Shown: in pieces, positions 1 to 10,295 of the stretch
How the letters are laid out: each line of letters begins with the position of its first letter
Numbering within the stretch: position 1 is the first letter of the stretch
The notes under the pieces: generated by a model
Databases searched by the model: none
What the model saw: the letters and a program-made list of their open reading frames with translations, nothing else
What the model was told of the DNA's origin: nothing
Position numbers and translations under genes: made by a program
NCBI GenBank assembly: GCA_029251375.1
Contig: JAQXDL010000047.1
Coordinates: forward strand, 1 to 64,000
Length of the DNA: 64,000 nucleotides
DNA from: Pseudomonadales bacterium
GTDB taxonomy: Bacteria > Pseudomonadota > Gammaproteobacteria > Pseudomonadales > Azotimanducaceae
Reading direction: 5' to 3'

Positions 1-591
1 GTCCACAACAAGCCCTGGTTTTCTACGTCGCCGTAAGTCCATAACAAGCCCTGGTTCTCTACGTCGCCGTAGGTCCATAACAAGCCCTGGTTCTCTACGT
101 CGCCGTAAGTCCACAACAAGCCCTGATTTTCTACGTCGCCGTAAGTCCACAACAAGCCCTGATTTTCTACGTCGCCGTAAGTCCAGAGTAATCCTTGATT
201 GTCGACGTCTCCACTATAATCCCAAATCAACCCTTGGTTCTGTATATCACTGTAGGTCCAAAGTAATCCCTGCTCGTCAACCGACCCACCGTAGGTCCAA
301 ATAAGCCCTTGATTTTCGACACTTGAGCCGTAGGTCCACAACAAACCTTGGTTATCAACTTCACCACTGTAGGTCCAAAGCAGACCTTGGTCTTCGACGA
401 AGCTGTAAGTCCACAACAGACCCTGCGTATCTATACCACCATAGGTCCATAGGAGCCCCTGTGCGTCCAGAACACTGTAGGTCCAAAGTAGGCCTTGGTT
501 ATCAACTTCACCACCGTAAGTCCAAAGTAACCCTTGGTTCTGCACATCACCATAAGTCCAGAGAAGACCTTGGTTTTCGACATCCCACCTT
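1..591 (-). repeat. In-frame 36/39-bp tandem repeat, C-terminal array of the S8 protease
   Basis: Sixteen units of 36 or 39 bp can be counted (boundaries at 36, 72, 108, 144, 180, 219, 255, 294, 333, 372, 408, 444, 480, 519, 555 and 591), and the array continues past the left edge. Each unit encodes 12-13 residues of the form YGDVENQGLLWT. The five units at 1-180 are nearly identical, while those at 181-591 are diverged, so the array has grown most recently at its distal, C-terminal side. All length changes are multiples of three and keep the frame. Confidence 0.95.
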
Positions 592-2996
592 ATGCTGTGG
601 TTCCAATCAACACCGAGATCCCAAGCGAAACCACTCGTTTCAACTAGCGCATCGAAATTCCAGTTGTAGCCATTGATTGCAAAATCTTCTTGCACCCAAG
701 TGCCGTTATTATCTTGTAACGCCGATTCATTCCAAAGATAACCCATATCCCAAACGAGCGACTCAGCGGCCAAGCCATCCTGACTCCAGGCCAAAGCATC
801 CTCGGACTCGACGGAAGCGTCCCATTCGTGCCCAGACATTGTTGACAGGCTATAGGTTCCATCGTCGTTGAGTTGTGCTGGTCCACCATAATGCTCCTCC
901 TGCAGAAGATCGAGCGCGATATCCATACTGTTACCTGTACAACCGGAATCGTAGGAGTGAACAGCGCCATAAGCATTAATTAAACCCGTGCCTTGCTGGA
1001 ACACACTGTATAAGAGACCGCCATTGGCGCCAGTCGCAGCACGTGCTGAGGACATCAGTCGACATTTCACATCGTTTGGACTGAGATCGGGCTGCGCTTG
1101 GATAATAAGCGCTGCTACACCCGAGGCAACAGCTGCTGCTTGCGATGTTCCTGACATTTGAAAATACTTTTCCTGATAGTGAAACTCAGGATGGTCTAAG
1201 GCAATCTGTGCTTTCTTGTGCATGATACCAACCATGTGACCACCGGGAGCCAAAATCTCTGGCTTAACGAATCCTTCTAACGTTGGTCCAACTGAAGAAA
1301 AAGTTGCAAGAAAATCGTCAGACGTGTCGGCAGGCGTGTAGTTGTCTGTCATCGCCCCAACGGTGACAACATAAGGCACGTTGCCCGGTACCGATACAGT
1401 TTGTGGTTCAGGTCCTAAGTTGCCCGCAGATGCGACAACAACAATGCCGGCTTGCCAAGCTGACATAACAGCCTGATTGATTGGATCTTGCCAGTAGTGG
1501 GACATCGGAACCCCGCCAAACGAAAGGTTCATTACACGGATATTCAGACGTTCCTTGTTCGCAATAACATAAGCAATCGATTCAATCACATCTAGATAGC
1601 TACCCTGGCCTTCTTCGCTAATTGCCTTGACGATAATAAGATTGGCGTCGGGCGCTATACCGTTATAACCACCGGTTTTCTTGCCAAATTCATCCACTGT
1701 TTTACTGCTGTTGGCAATCACACTTGCGATATGTGTACCGTGGCCATTTCCGTCGCGCAACTTGCGCTTCCAGTCTTTACGAGTCTCTAACTCGTCTAAC
1801 GAGATTTCCCGATTTTCAATCGCATCATAGTAGGCGATGACTCGACTGTTCTTATGCGTATCTCTGACAAGAGACTTGTGTCCCCATAATCCTGAGTCGA
1901 TGATTGCGATACCTACACCCGCACCGGTAATACCTTCCTTGTGGACCCGATCTGCATCGATAAAAGAGGGAAACACCGTATCGAGTGGTTCATTTTTTGA
2001 TTTATTTTTTGATTCGTTTTTTGATTTATTTTTACCACCTTTTGAGCGGACCGAAGCCGTTTTAACTTGGCCATCTTCAAACACCTGCTGTATTCCAGGT
2101 GCCGAGCGCAAGGAGCTCGCTTCAGATGCCGTTAGATTGGCGGCGACTGATCGGATAATGCCAAACTCATGTGTTGGCGTTATACCCATATTTTGCATGG
2201 TTTCTTTTACCTGGCCAAAATCTTTACCCGAAATAATGTAAGAGGCTTTAACGCCGTTCGCCTCTTCTTCGTCCCATAGATACTTGGCAAGCTGAAGTTC
2301 CGTCTGTGTTGGCTGAGCGCCGTCATCATCCCAAAGATAACGTGCTACTTGCTCTTCTTCTTGGCCATCTTCGCCCCAAAGATAGCGTACCATTTGCTGA
2401 TCTTCATCCCAGAGGTAACGTGCCAACCCTTGATCTTCGTAAACACCCTCTTCATCCCAAAGATAACGCGCCAACTGTTGATCTTCATAAACACTCTCTT
2501 CATCCCAAAGGTAACGTGCCAACCCTTGATCTTCATAAACACCCTCTTCATCCCAAAGGTAACGTGCCAACTGTTGATCTTCATAAACGCCATCTTCATC
2601 CCAAAGATACTTAGACATGGTCGGACTGGTAGGGTTTGACAGCGGAACATCAAGATAAAGTTTTGGCGCTATGCCACTGGATGGACTGCCATCTTCCCAA
2701 AGATAACGTGCTAACTGAGGTTCTTTGTCCTTAACCCCTTTTCCGTCTGTCTCCCATAAATACCGTGCCCCTTGCGAATCATGAACCGTATCCCTTGTTG
2801 TCTCAAAAAAAACGCGCTTTGCGTCCATTTGATTAGCATTGATATCGCCAACACCTAAAGGTTTGAGATTATTTTTTAGCGGCATACCGTTGCCGACTAT
2901 ACTCTCAACATTTCCTTTTGCCATTGACAGTGGCGATGCCAGTACACCCCAACTCATTATGAAGATAATTACTGGTATACGTATTGTTCTGCTCAT
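1..2996 (-). CDS. Secreted S8 (subtilisin-like) serine protease with two tandem-repeat arrays (partial)
   Basis: The frame is open from an ATG at 2996 to the left edge, giving at least 998 residues with the C-terminus missing. Residues 1-26 look like a signal peptide. Residues about 79-243 are a repeat array built on YLWDEEGVYEDQ. Residues about 250-313 resemble an I9 propeptide, and a Lys/Asn/Ser-rich linker (319-337) follows. The S8 domain has the catalytic triad D367 (IIDSG), H419 (GHGTH) and S618 (SGTSQAA), with oxyanion Asn526 (SAGN). A Trp-rich stretch then leads into a C-terminal array of YGDVENQGLLWT units. The serine motif has Gln where most relatives have Met or Pro. It is expected to act outside the cytoplasm after propeptide removal. 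The substrate and the role of the arrays are unknown. Confidence 0.9.
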   Translation of the reverse strand, partial: MSRTIRIPVIIFIMSWGVLASPLSMAKGNVESIVGNGMPLKNNLKPLGVGDINANQMDAKRVFFETTRDTVHDSQGARYLWETDGKGVKDKEPQLARYLWEDGSPSSGIAPKLYLDVPLSNPTSPTMSKYLWDEDGVYEDQQLARYLWDEEGVYEDQGLARYLWDEESVYEDQQLARYLWDEEGVYEDQGLARYLWDEDQQMVRYLWGEDGQEEEQVARYLWDDDGAQPTQTELQLAKYLWDEEEANGVKASYIISGKDFGQVKETMQNMGITPTHEFGIIRSVAANLTASEASSLRSAPGIQQVFEDGQVKTASVRSKGGKNKSKNESKNKSKNEPLDTVFPSFIDADRVHKEGITGAGVGIAIIDSGLWGHKSLVRDTHKNSRVIAYYDAIENREISLDELETRKDWKRKLRDGNGHGTHIASVIANSSKTVDEFGKKTGGYNGIAPDANLIIVKAISEEGQGSYLDVIESIAYVIANKERLNIRVMNLSFGGVPMSHYWQDPINQAVMSAWQAGIVVVASAGNLGPEPQTVSVPGNVPYVVTVGAMTDNYTPADTSDDFLATFSSVGPTLEGFVKPEILAPGGHMVGIMHKKAQIALDHPEFHYQEKYFQMSGTSQAAAVASGVAALIIQAQPDLSPNDVKCRLMSSARAATGANGGLLYSVFQQGTGLINAYGAVHSYDSGCTGNSMDIALDLLQEEHYGGPAQLNDDGTYSLSTMSGHEWDASVESEDALAWSQDGLAAESLVWDMGYLWNESALQDNNGTWVQEDFAINGYNWNFDALVETSGFAWDLGVDWNHSIRWDVENQGLLWTYGDVQNQGLLWTYGGEVDNQGLLWTYSVLDAQGLLWTYGGIDTQGLLWTYSFVEDQGLLWTYSGEVDNQGLLWTYGSSVENQGLIWTYGGSVDEQGLLWTYSDIQNQGLIWDYSGDVDNQGLLWTYGDVENQGLLWTYGDVENQGLLWTYGDVENQGLLWTYGDVENQGLLWTYGDVENQGLLW
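2268..2762 (-). repeat. In-frame 48-bp tandem repeat, N-terminal array of the S8 protease
   Basis: Ten copies of a YLW(D/E) motif occur between residues 79 and 243. The ordered core at about 2412-2612 has 48-bp (16-residue) units reading ARYLWDEEGVYEDQQL, with Q and G alternating before the final Leu. Units on both sides are degenerate or of different length. The array sits between the signal peptide and the I9-like propeptide, so it should be part of the pro-region unless it is cut separately. Confidence 0.92.
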
Positions 2997-3517
2997 GTTT
3001 TTTTCCAATGGTCTAATTCATCGAAGATTTATCGTTAATATTTTTGCCCGTTTGATGACAACACCTACGCTGATTAAAATTCGGTCAGGCGGGCGCGCAA
3101 TCATCGCAAATATTAATACATATTTCATGCCATTCTAGATAGCCATACTAAGTCATTGTTTTATAATGAAATATCAAGACACACCAACACCAAAATGAAA
3201 ATAGTGGCGAAAATAATTGGCTGTTCAACGAACTATTGGCGAGCAATAATGGCGAATTATGCGCCATATTTTTCTTTTCCGGATAAATCATGAACAATTT
3301 GAATACTAGAAAGCGTTTTAAGCAAGACCGCTAGAACGCTCTGGCTAGTTTGATTTTTGAACAACCATCGTTACTCAGACAGTGGTCGACAACTAACGAC
3401 ACGACATAACCGCGGTCAAACTAGGAATGGTTGTTAAACGAGGCACTACTGGAGAGCTGTCATTTTGTATCAAACGCCCGTGACGACAGGCACCATCATT
3501 TTTTTAGGTTGGAATAA
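2997..3517. other. Intergenic region upstream of the S8 protease gene
   Basis: This AT-rich gap must hold the promoter of the minus-strand protease gene and the 3' end of the minus-strand regulator transcript. A short inverted repeat (ATGGCG, 7-base loop, CGCCAT) lies at 3249-3267. I see no coding sequence that would stand as a gene and no convincing Rho-independent terminator. Confidence 0.5.
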
Positions 3518-6406
3518 TTATTGCGAAAGAGAAATCATTCGTCTGTAGGTAGGTACTGATACGCCGAGAATGAGCGCGGCATCTTTCTTATTAAGGCGCC
3601 TGGCTTCCAGCTCTCTGGTCAATACGAAAAGCACAAAGTCCAGCAAAGGAACGCCTTCTGACTTTGCTATGTCGCACAACAACATGAGGATATCATTAAC
3701 CTCCTCCCAACCGGGAATACGGTCCCTGCAGACTTCTTCGTCATACAGCCTCAATCGCATTGCCTTGCGTCGCAAGGTTGACTCTGGAATACCCAAAGAA
3801 ATCGCGGCTCGATTCAAGACTTCATTGTGGTGCAACAAAACTCCGCTAATCGTCTGTTGCTCCAAAAGGGTACCTAGCGGAAAGAATTCAGGCTGGTCAC
3901 GTAAACTAATACTTACCCATTTCTTAATCGATGATTCCAATTTCTTTTCGGGATCGAGGACCTGTTGGCTCTCTACCAGATCTGTTTTTACCGATGGAAA
4001 AATACCTAAGTGAATCGTACCGATGATTGAGTCTTTGCAGAGGATGAGACCCCGGTTAACGACATTGGCCAGCTCACGAATGTTGCCGGGCCAACTGTAC
4101 TGCAGTAACGCTTGCTCAGCATCTTCCGAAAAACCAATAGAACCTCGCTCGTATTGACCTGCGTACATGGACAAAAAATGCCGAGCGAGCGACAGAACGT
4201 CATCACGCCTTTCTCTCAGCGGCGGCATCTCCAAAGTAAATACGTTAAGTCGATAGAAAAGATCCTCGCGAAACGTTCCCTCATCAACCAGAGCTCTTAA
4301 GTTACGGTGGGTCGCAGCTATGACTCTTGTGTCAACCGACTGATAACGACTACTACCAACCGGAGCAATCTCTCGATTCTCAACATAGCGAAGCAGTTTC
4401 ACCTGCACATCTAAGGGCAACTCGCCAATTTCATCTAGCAAAACTGTGCCGCCTTCAGCCTCTTTCAGGCGACCAACAAAATGACTGTCTGCGCCAGTGA
4501 AAGCCCCTTTTGTATGACCGAACAATTCACTCTCTATCAAACTACCAACAACAGCACCGCAATCAACAATGATAAAAGGTTTATCCGAGCGCGGACTATT
4601 ACGGTGGACTGTTTGCGCCATAACCTCCTTACCCGAGCCAGATTCTCCGGTAATCAGCACAGTGGCATGGGTTGGCGCGACTAAATCAACGCGCTCCAAC
4701 ACGCCTTGCATTTTTTTTGAACTAGAAACAAAACCCGGATCACTCTCAATCGTTATTACGGGTACTTTTAAGTCGTAACGCTGAATACTGGCTACGAAAT
4801 AGGACAACAAATTCTGTAAAAATTCGATCTCTGAATCGGCAAGTGCTTGATGGCTTGGGAAAAACAGCAATTTAGTTGAAGAAAGTTTAAACAGGTAGGA
4901 GTCGTCGCCCGCAAAGAAAAAATTATCTGATGCTAACGTCTTATCCAATTGAACAAATGTTTTTTCGCTGAGATCGAGTTGAGACATACTATCAAGGGTC
5001 GTCTCTGCAGAGTCACCGATAATAAGCTCAAAGCCTCTCTCTGTGCGCTCCATCAATGCTACCTGTTCAAAACCGAATGACTGCCTAAGATGGCTACAAA
5101 CCTTTCGGCTTGTTTCCAACAAACTATCACCACGAGAAACAACATTGATAACATTCCAAAGCAGCACCCTATTTTGGTATTCCCTCTGCCGATCGACTTC
5201 GCCTCGTCGCTCTAGCTGAGCCTCTGATTTAGCTCTCTCAAGATTCTCATCCCAAACTATCACTCTGTCGCTGGCAGAATCCTCAGCTAAGTGCAAAGCA
5301 GACTCCGCTTGTCTGAACAACTCAAAGGGTTCTTGGTCTCCTGGCAAACTATAAGACAGCCCGATAAAAAATTTGACCGAACTTTTTGAAAACTCCTCAT
5401 TCAAATCAGTCAAAATCGAGCTTGCTATTAATTCACCTTCAGCAATCGAGGTATATGGCATGCTGACAGATAATTGAAAGTCCCCATACAAACTAACCAA
5501 GTCCGTTGCACGCAGGCGCTGATTAAGGAAATCTGTGACTCGATCTAAATCGTCAGACTCACCACCTTGATAAGAGATGAGTAGCTGGCAAATTGAAGAT
5601 TCACCCGGCGCTAATCGGTCGTGGCCTAGACCCGCCATCAGCTCCTCAGTGGAAGGCAATATTTCAATATCATCATTAATTTCCGTCAGCTCCCTAAGAA
5701 TTAGAACTGCACCGTCCTGCATCGGACCGATGATTCCATCAACTAAACGCGGGTGCTTTTCTGGAACAGAAACGATAAACGGCGCCAACTTATTAACGTT
5801 GTTGCCGGAAAAGGCTGCCTGCAAAGACAACTCTATTGAGCTGCCAATAATTGAAACGACCTCACCCCAATTTTGGCCGACAGCTTTATCGCGCGTGGTA
5901 CCTAGAATCGATTCCGCATCAACATTGAGATCTGTCACAATGCCGTCAGAGTTAATAAAGACAAGCCCTTTACCCAAACACGTCAAGGCGGTTTGGAGTA
6001 ACTGCTGTGTTTCTCTTAACTCTTTTTCTATACCGAATTTATAAAGAGCCATTTCTATGGTGATTTGCAGCTCTCTATTTTCAACTGGCTTGATGATATA
6101 CCCATAAGGCGTCGCCGCTTTCGCTCTAGAGACCGTGTCTTCGTCAGAGTAAGCAGTCAGAAAAACAATGGGCGTATCGCGATTGGCTTGTATCTCGCGC
6201 GCCATCTCAATGCCATCTTCACCATTTTTCAGATGGATATCTGTGAGAATAAGATCGGGTTCAGTTTCCTGAGCAAGCTGGATGCCGCCTCGACCATACG
6301 CGACTCCCACGACTTCATACCCAAGCGCAGTCAGCCGACTTTTCAGCTCTCGTGCGACGAGAGCTTCGTCTTCTATAATCAGAATTCTGTGCTTAGAATC
6401 GGTCAT
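3518..6406 (-). CDS. Multidomain response regulator / sigma54-dependent transcriptional activator
   Basis: A 962-residue protein. An N-terminal REC domain (residues 7-118) has phospho-acceptor D56, T84 and K106. A PAS-like segment (about 135-240) follows. Residues about 270-390 look like a degenerate GGDEF domain, with LYGDF in place of the signature. A GAF-like region spans about 415-545. The AAA+ domain has Walker A GESGSGKE (587-594), an intact GAFTGA loop (634-639) and Walker B with DE near 658, so contact with sigma54 is expected. Two helix-turn-helix segments lie in the C-terminal region, one Fis-like (about 875-905) and one at the very end (about 935-962). NtrC-type activators usually have a single HTH and are about half this length. 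Input and target genes are unknown. Malate synthase G lies 124 bp upstream on the same strand. Confidence 0.88.
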   Translation of the reverse strand: MTDSKHRILIIEDEALVARELKSRLTALGYEVVGVAYGRGGIQLAQETEPDLILTDIHLKNGEDGIEMAREIQANRDTPIVFLTAYSDEDTVSRAKAATPYGYIIKPVENRELQITIEMALYKFGIEKELRETQQLLQTALTCLGKGLVFINSDGIVTDLNVDAESILGTTRDKAVGQNWGEVVSIIGSSIELSLQAAFSGNNVNKLAPFIVSVPEKHPRLVDGIIGPMQDGAVLILRELTEINDDIEILPSTEELMAGLGHDRLAPGESSICQLLISYQGGESDDLDRVTDFLNQRLRATDLVSLYGDFQLSVSMPYTSIAEGELIASSILTDLNEEFSKSSVKFFIGLSYSLPGDQEPFELFRQAESALHLAEDSASDRVIVWDENLERAKSEAQLERRGEVDRQREYQNRVLLWNVINVVSRGDSLLETSRKVCSHLRQSFGFEQVALMERTERGFELIIGDSAETTLDSMSQLDLSEKTFVQLDKTLASDNFFFAGDDSYLFKLSSTKLLFFPSHQALADSEIEFLQNLLSYFVASIQRYDLKVPVITIESDPGFVSSSKKMQGVLERVDLVAPTHATVLITGESGSGKEVMAQTVHRNSPRSDKPFIIVDCGAVVGSLIESELFGHTKGAFTGADSHFVGRLKEAEGGTVLLDEIGELPLDVQVKLLRYVENREIAPVGSSRYQSVDTRVIAATHRNLRALVDEGTFREDLFYRLNVFTLEMPPLRERRDDVLSLARHFLSMYAGQYERGSIGFSEDAEQALLQYSWPGNIRELANVVNRGLILCKDSIIGTIHLGIFPSVKTDLVESQQVLDPEKKLESSIKKWVSISLRDQPEFFPLGTLLEQQTISGVLLHHNEVLNRAAISLGIPESTLRRKAMRLRLYDEEVCRDRIPGWEEVNDILMLLCDIAKSEGVPLLDFVLFVLTRELEARRLNKKDAALILGVSVPTYRRMISLSQ

Positions 6407-6530
6407 TGTTCGAAAAATTCAGGCCTTTACAGGACTTATCAACCTACCAGATAGGTCGAATATAATACAGGCGAAAGCGCCGATGCTCTTGACTACCGCT
6501 TTCACCTGCCACTATAAAAGTTTCACTGAC

Positions 6531-8708
6531 TTAAGACTGCCGAAGCGCCTTAGCCTCGCGGCGACGCGCATGAAGTACAGGCTCAGTATACCCGTTAGGC
6601 TGGATGGCGCCTTGAAAAATCAAATCACAGGCTGCTTGAAAAGCGACGCTCTTAGAAAAGTCAGAGGCCATCGCATGATAGGCGCCGTCACCTTCGTTTT
6701 GAGTATCAACAATAGCGGCCATTTTCTTCATGGTTTGCATGACTTGTTCCTCTGAACAGATACCATGACGAAGCCAATTGGAAATATGCTGGCTAGAAAT
6801 CCTAAGTGTCGCCCTATCCTCCATCAGACCAACATCATCAATGTCAGGCACTTTAGAACAACCGACACCCTGATCAATCCATCGGACGACATAGCCGAGA
6901 ATTCCTTGCGTGTTGTTTTCGAGCTCTTGTTGTACTTCGTCGCTGGATAAATTCGTGCCGCCTAAGACAGGTATCGTCAATAGATCATCAATATTAGCTT
7001 TCGGACGCGATTTAATTTGATCTTGAACACTCGACACGCTGACCTTGTGGTAATGCATAGCATGCAAGGTTGCAGCTGTCGGAGATGGAACCCATGCTGT
7101 TGTCGCACCGGCTTGTGGGTGGCCAATTTTAACGTCCATCATCTGCGCCATCTCGTCAGGCATTGCCCACATTCCCTTGCCGATCTGAGCTTTGCCTTTC
7201 AAGCCTGCGGCAAGCCCAACATCAACATTCCAATCTTCGTAGGCTGAAATCCAAGGTTGTTGCTTCATAAGCGTTTTGCGCACCATCGCGCCGGCTTCCA
7301 TGCTGGTATGGATCTCATCGCCAGTCCTGTCTAAGAAACCCGTATTGATAAAGATCACTCTGTTTTTTGCAACTCGAATACATTCCTTCAAATTCAACGT
7401 TGTACGTCGTTCTTCATCCATGATGCCTATTTTCAACGTATTTTCGCTAAGCCCTAACGCTTGCTCGACGCGCGCAAATAGTTCAATGGCGAATGCAACT
7501 TCTTCAGGGCCGTGCATTTTTGGCTTAACAATATACATGCTACCGGTACGAGAGTTACTCAGTTTGCCTAGCCCCTTTAAATCATAGAGTGCGCATAAAC
7601 TTGTCATCATGCAGTCGAGAATGCCTTCTGGGACTTCCTCTCCATTAAATAGTACGGCGTCGGTCGTCATCAAATGACCAACATTACGAATCAGCAACAA
7701 GCTGCGACCATGCAGCACTAGCGCAGACCCATCTGGCGCATTGTATTGTCTGTCCGGATTGAGTTGACGCGTCATGGTAACGCCGCCTTTTTGAAACTCC
7801 TCTGAAAGATCGCCTCTCATCAAACCTAACCAGTTTCGATACACGTTAGTTTTGTCTTCAGCATCAACTGCGGCGACTGAATCCTCACAATCTTGGATTG
7901 TCGATATAGCTGCTTCCATCAATATATCTTTAACGCCTGCTAAATCATCTTTGCCAATTGAATCCTCTGCATCAATCTGAATCTCAAGGTGCAGGCCGTT
8001 ATGGGCCAACAAAATGCCATCTGGACTGGCGCTGTCGCCTCGATAACCCACAAACTGATTTGTATCTACTAGTGCAGCCGAGGATCCATCTTTCATTGCA
8101 ACCGACAATCCGCCATCGGCAATGTTATAGCTAGTCGCATCTGCATGGGATTGACCTGCTAACGGCAGGTGCTCATCAAGAAATGCTCTACCGTATGCAA
8201 TGACCCGATCGCCCCTGATCGGATTATGGACCTTACCGGTACTCTGCGCACCACCGTCATCCGATATGACATCGGTGCCATAAAGCGCATCATACAAACT
8301 GCCCCAACGTGCGTTTGCGGCATTTAACGAAAACCGAGCATTATCGATCGGCACAACCAATTGTGGTCCAGCCAACAATGCAATTTCATCGTCAGTATTT
8401 GATGTTTCAATTTGAAAGTCATCACCTTCAGGAAGCAAGTAACCTATTTCCTGCAGGAATGCTTCATAAGCTGCCGCATCATGCGGCTTACCGGCTTGCG
8501 CTTTATGCCAATTGTCGATGGCTAACTGGATTTGATCGCGCTTTAAAAGCAGCGTTTTGTTCTTAGGCGCGAGGTCCGTCAATATTGCTTCAAACTTTGC
8601 CCACACATCATCGGCAGCGAGGCCAAGCCCTGGGGTAATTTCTTTCGCTACAAGATCATACAAAACCTGTTTGATTACCAGATTGCCGATGTTGATTTGG
8701 TCTGTCAT
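6531..8708 (-). CDS. glcB: Malate synthase G
   Basis: This enzyme condenses glyoxylate with acetyl-CoA to malate in the cytoplasm, completing the glyoxylate shunt or glycolate use. The 725 residues match the usual length of about 723. Family landmarks are visible: the [12 protein letters not shown] stretch, [13 protein letters not shown] with its active-site Arg, [13 protein letters not shown], and the C-terminal [20 protein letters not shown] region with the catalytic Asp. The frame is open upstream to a TTG/ATG at 8783, but family members begin with MTDxIxIG, so I start at 8708. No isocitrate lyase or glc genes lie nearby. It diverges from the MFS gene at 8984. Confidence 0.95.
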   Translation of the reverse strand: MTDQINIGNLVIKQVLYDLVAKEITPGLGLAADDVWAKFEAILTDLAPKNKTLLLKRDQIQLAIDNWHKAQAGKPHDAAAYEAFLQEIGYLLPEGDDFQIETSNTDDEIALLAGPQLVVPIDNARFSLNAANARWGSLYDALYGTDVISDDGGAQSTGKVHNPIRGDRVIAYGRAFLDEHLPLAGQSHADATSYNIADGGLSVAMKDGSSAALVDTNQFVGYRGDSASPDGILLAHNGLHLEIQIDAEDSIGKDDLAGVKDILMEAAISTIQDCEDSVAAVDAEDKTNVYRNWLGLMRGDLSEEFQKGGVTMTRQLNPDRQYNAPDGSALVLHGRSLLLIRNVGHLMTTDAVLFNGEEVPEGILDCMMTSLCALYDLKGLGKLSNSRTGSMYIVKPKMHGPEEVAFAIELFARVEQALGLSENTLKIGIMDEERRTTLNLKECIRVAKNRVIFINTGFLDRTGDEIHTSMEAGAMVRKTLMKQQPWISAYEDWNVDVGLAAGLKGKAQIGKGMWAMPDEMAQMMDVKIGHPQAGATTAWVPSPTAATLHAMHYHKVSVSSVQDQIKSRPKANIDDLLTIPVLGGTNLSSDEVQQELENNTQGILGYVVRWIDQGVGCSKVPDIDDVGLMEDRATLRISSQHISNWLRHGICSEEQVMQTMKKMAAIVDTQNEGDGAYHAMASDFSKSVAFQAACDLIFQGAIQPNGYTEPVLHARRREAKALRQS

Positions 8709-8983
8709 TACTTTGTCTCGGGTTGCGCAAATTCGGAACCGCAATGCTACGCGAAATATATTTTTTGTCCATATTTGAAGCAATGATGATAGATTGAATA
8801 AAGGCTAGAGCAACTTTTGTGAATTCCCAAGCAGCTTGGCTCGTTTCAGGTATTTCAAACAAAATAACAGTTGTTGAGGTTGGCTGGCCAAGCCTCACGC
8901 AGCAGCGATGCGTCGGATCCGCGCAAAGGTAACGCAACCGATAATGTCCGAAAATTGAAAAAGCAGGCGTATAAATAACAAAC
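8709..8983. promoter_or_regulatory. Divergent regulatory region between glcB and the MFS gene, with two inverted repeats
   Basis: This 275-bp gap must carry promoters for both divergent genes. Two perfect short inverted repeats are visible: CCAAG-CAG-CTTGG at 8827-8839 and TTGGC-TG-GCCAA at 8880-8891. They share CCAAG/TTGGC-like half-sites and lie about five helical turns apart, which would suit a dimeric regulator. I did not find a sigma54 -24/-12 element, so control by the neighbouring activator is not supported. Confidence 0.4.
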
Positions 8984-10201
8984 ATGCAAAAACTCGCCAC
9001 TATCTTCGTGTTTCTAACGGCGCTGCTGGATTCAGTCGGATTCGGCATTATTATGCCGGTCCTGCCAAGTCTTCTTGCTGACATCACAGGTCAGGGTGCT
9101 GCGCATACCGTTAGAATTGCCGGTTGGCTAATGTTCGTTTTTGCCTTTATCCAATTCTTTTTTGCACCCATCGTCGGTAACTTATCGGACAGATACGGGC
9201 GCCGTCCCGTTCTTTTGCTGTCCTTGCTGGTGATGGGAATCAACTATCTGATTATGGGATTCGCCGATAGTTTACTGCTGCTGTTCATCGGTCGCATCAT
9301 TTCGGGGCTCGGCGCCTCCACCATGAGCACCTGCAATGCTTATATGGCCGATATTACACCGCTTGATGAACGCGCTCAGAGCTTTGGCCTAATCGGCGCT
9401 GCGTTTGGATTGGGGTTTGTCTTCGGGCCTATTATCGGCGGCTTTCTTGGCGAATATGGCGCGCGCGTACCCTTTTTTGCAGCCGGTATCATTTCTCTGG
9501 CTAACATGCTGTTTGGTTTCATCGTTTTAAAGGAATCATTGAACCGAACGAATCGTCGTCAATTCGATCTCAAGCGCGCCAACCCAATTGGCACACTGAC
9601 GTCACTCAGCGCCTTCCCGATGGTGCTCGGTATATTGTTCGTCATGTTCGTCTACAACCTTGGTCATCATGTTTTACCGTCGACATGGAGTTTTTGGGCG
9701 ATAGAGCAACTTGATTGGAGCCCGAAGGAGATTGGTTATTCGCTCGGTTTTGTTGGCCTAGGTATGGCGTTCACGCAGGGTTTTCTTATTCGAATCGTAC
9801 TACCGAGAACGGGGCCAAAGGTTGCCGGAATAATCGGTATGTGCCTTACAATGACTGCGTTCATGGGCTACGCCTTTGCGACACAATCATGGATGGTTTA
9901 TTTGGCACTCGTTCCTGGCGCGTTGGCTGGGCTGAGCAGCCCCGCAATGCAAGGCATTTTGTCGACCAAAGTGGGCCCTGATCAACAAGGTGAATTACAG
10001 GGGGGGCTAGCAAGCGTCATGAGCCTAACATCGATCATCAGCCCACTAATAATGACGCAGACATTTGGCTACTTCTCGTCAGATCAGGCACCCATCTATT
10101 TTCCTGGTGCTGCTTTTATTCTTGCCACGATGCTAACCGCAATCGCTTTATTGATGTTTGTCAGAATTGCCCGCTCACCGGACTATGAAAAAGCACATTG
10201 A
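8984..10201 (+). CDS. MFS transporter, TetA-like drug/H+ antiporter
   Basis: A 405-residue, strongly hydrophobic protein with about 12 predicted membrane helices. Motif A, GNLSDRYGRRPVLL, lies between helices 2 and 3, and the N-terminus (LDSVGFGIIMPVLP) has the motif typical of TetA-type antiporters. It should sit in the inner membrane and export a small molecule against protons. Family resemblance alone does not show tetracycline as the substrate. It diverges from glcB and converges with the adaptor gene ending at 10296. The start has no clear Shine-Dalgarno sequence. Confidence 0.85.
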   Translation: MQKLATIFVFLTALLDSVGFGIIMPVLPSLLADITGQGAAHTVRIAGWLMFVFAFIQFFFAPIVGNLSDRYGRRPVLLLSLLVMGINYLIMGFADSLLLLFIGRIISGLGASTMSTCNAYMADITPLDERAQSFGLIGAAFGLGFVFGPIIGGFLGEYGARVPFFAAGIISLANMLFGFIVLKESLNRTNRRQFDLKRANPIGTLTSLSAFPMVLGILFVMFVYNLGHHVLPSTWSFWAIEQLDWSPKEIGYSLGFVGLGMAFTQGFLIRIVLPRTGPKVAGIIGMCLTMTAFMGYAFATQSWMVYLALVPGALAGLSSPAMQGILSTKVGPDQQGELQGGLASVMSLTSIISPLIMTQTFGYFSSDQAPIYFPGAAFILATMLTAIALLMFVRIARSPDYEKAH

Positions 10202-10295
10202 GCCTTCATGTCATTACATTGCCGAGCAAATTCACCTTGAGCTTGCAATCATGCTGCACCAGATTTGACGAGCAACTGTTCTACTCGAGCTAAAC

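Noticed and set aside
1-591. CRISPR-like array from the regular 36-bp repeats
   Set aside because: The repeats are contiguous without unique spacers, keep an open reading frame with 36/39-bp lengths, and are part of the S8 protease gene. No cas genes are present.
323-676. Plus-strand open frame across the C-terminal repeats
   Set aside because: It is the antisense of the in-frame repeat array, and its repetitive product follows from the repeats on the other strand.
1837-2241. Plus-strand 134-codon frame
   Set aside because: It lies opposite the propeptide and the start of the S8 domain and shows no protein family.
2306-2653. Several overlapping open frames on both strands over the N-terminal repeats
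   Set aside because: They are shadows of the 48-bp repeat; only the minus-strand frame joined to the S8 domain has a signal peptide and a catalytic domain.
8709-8983. Sigma54 promoter for glcB under the neighbouring activator
   Set aside because: No TGGCAC-N5-TTGC-type element was found on either strand of this gap.
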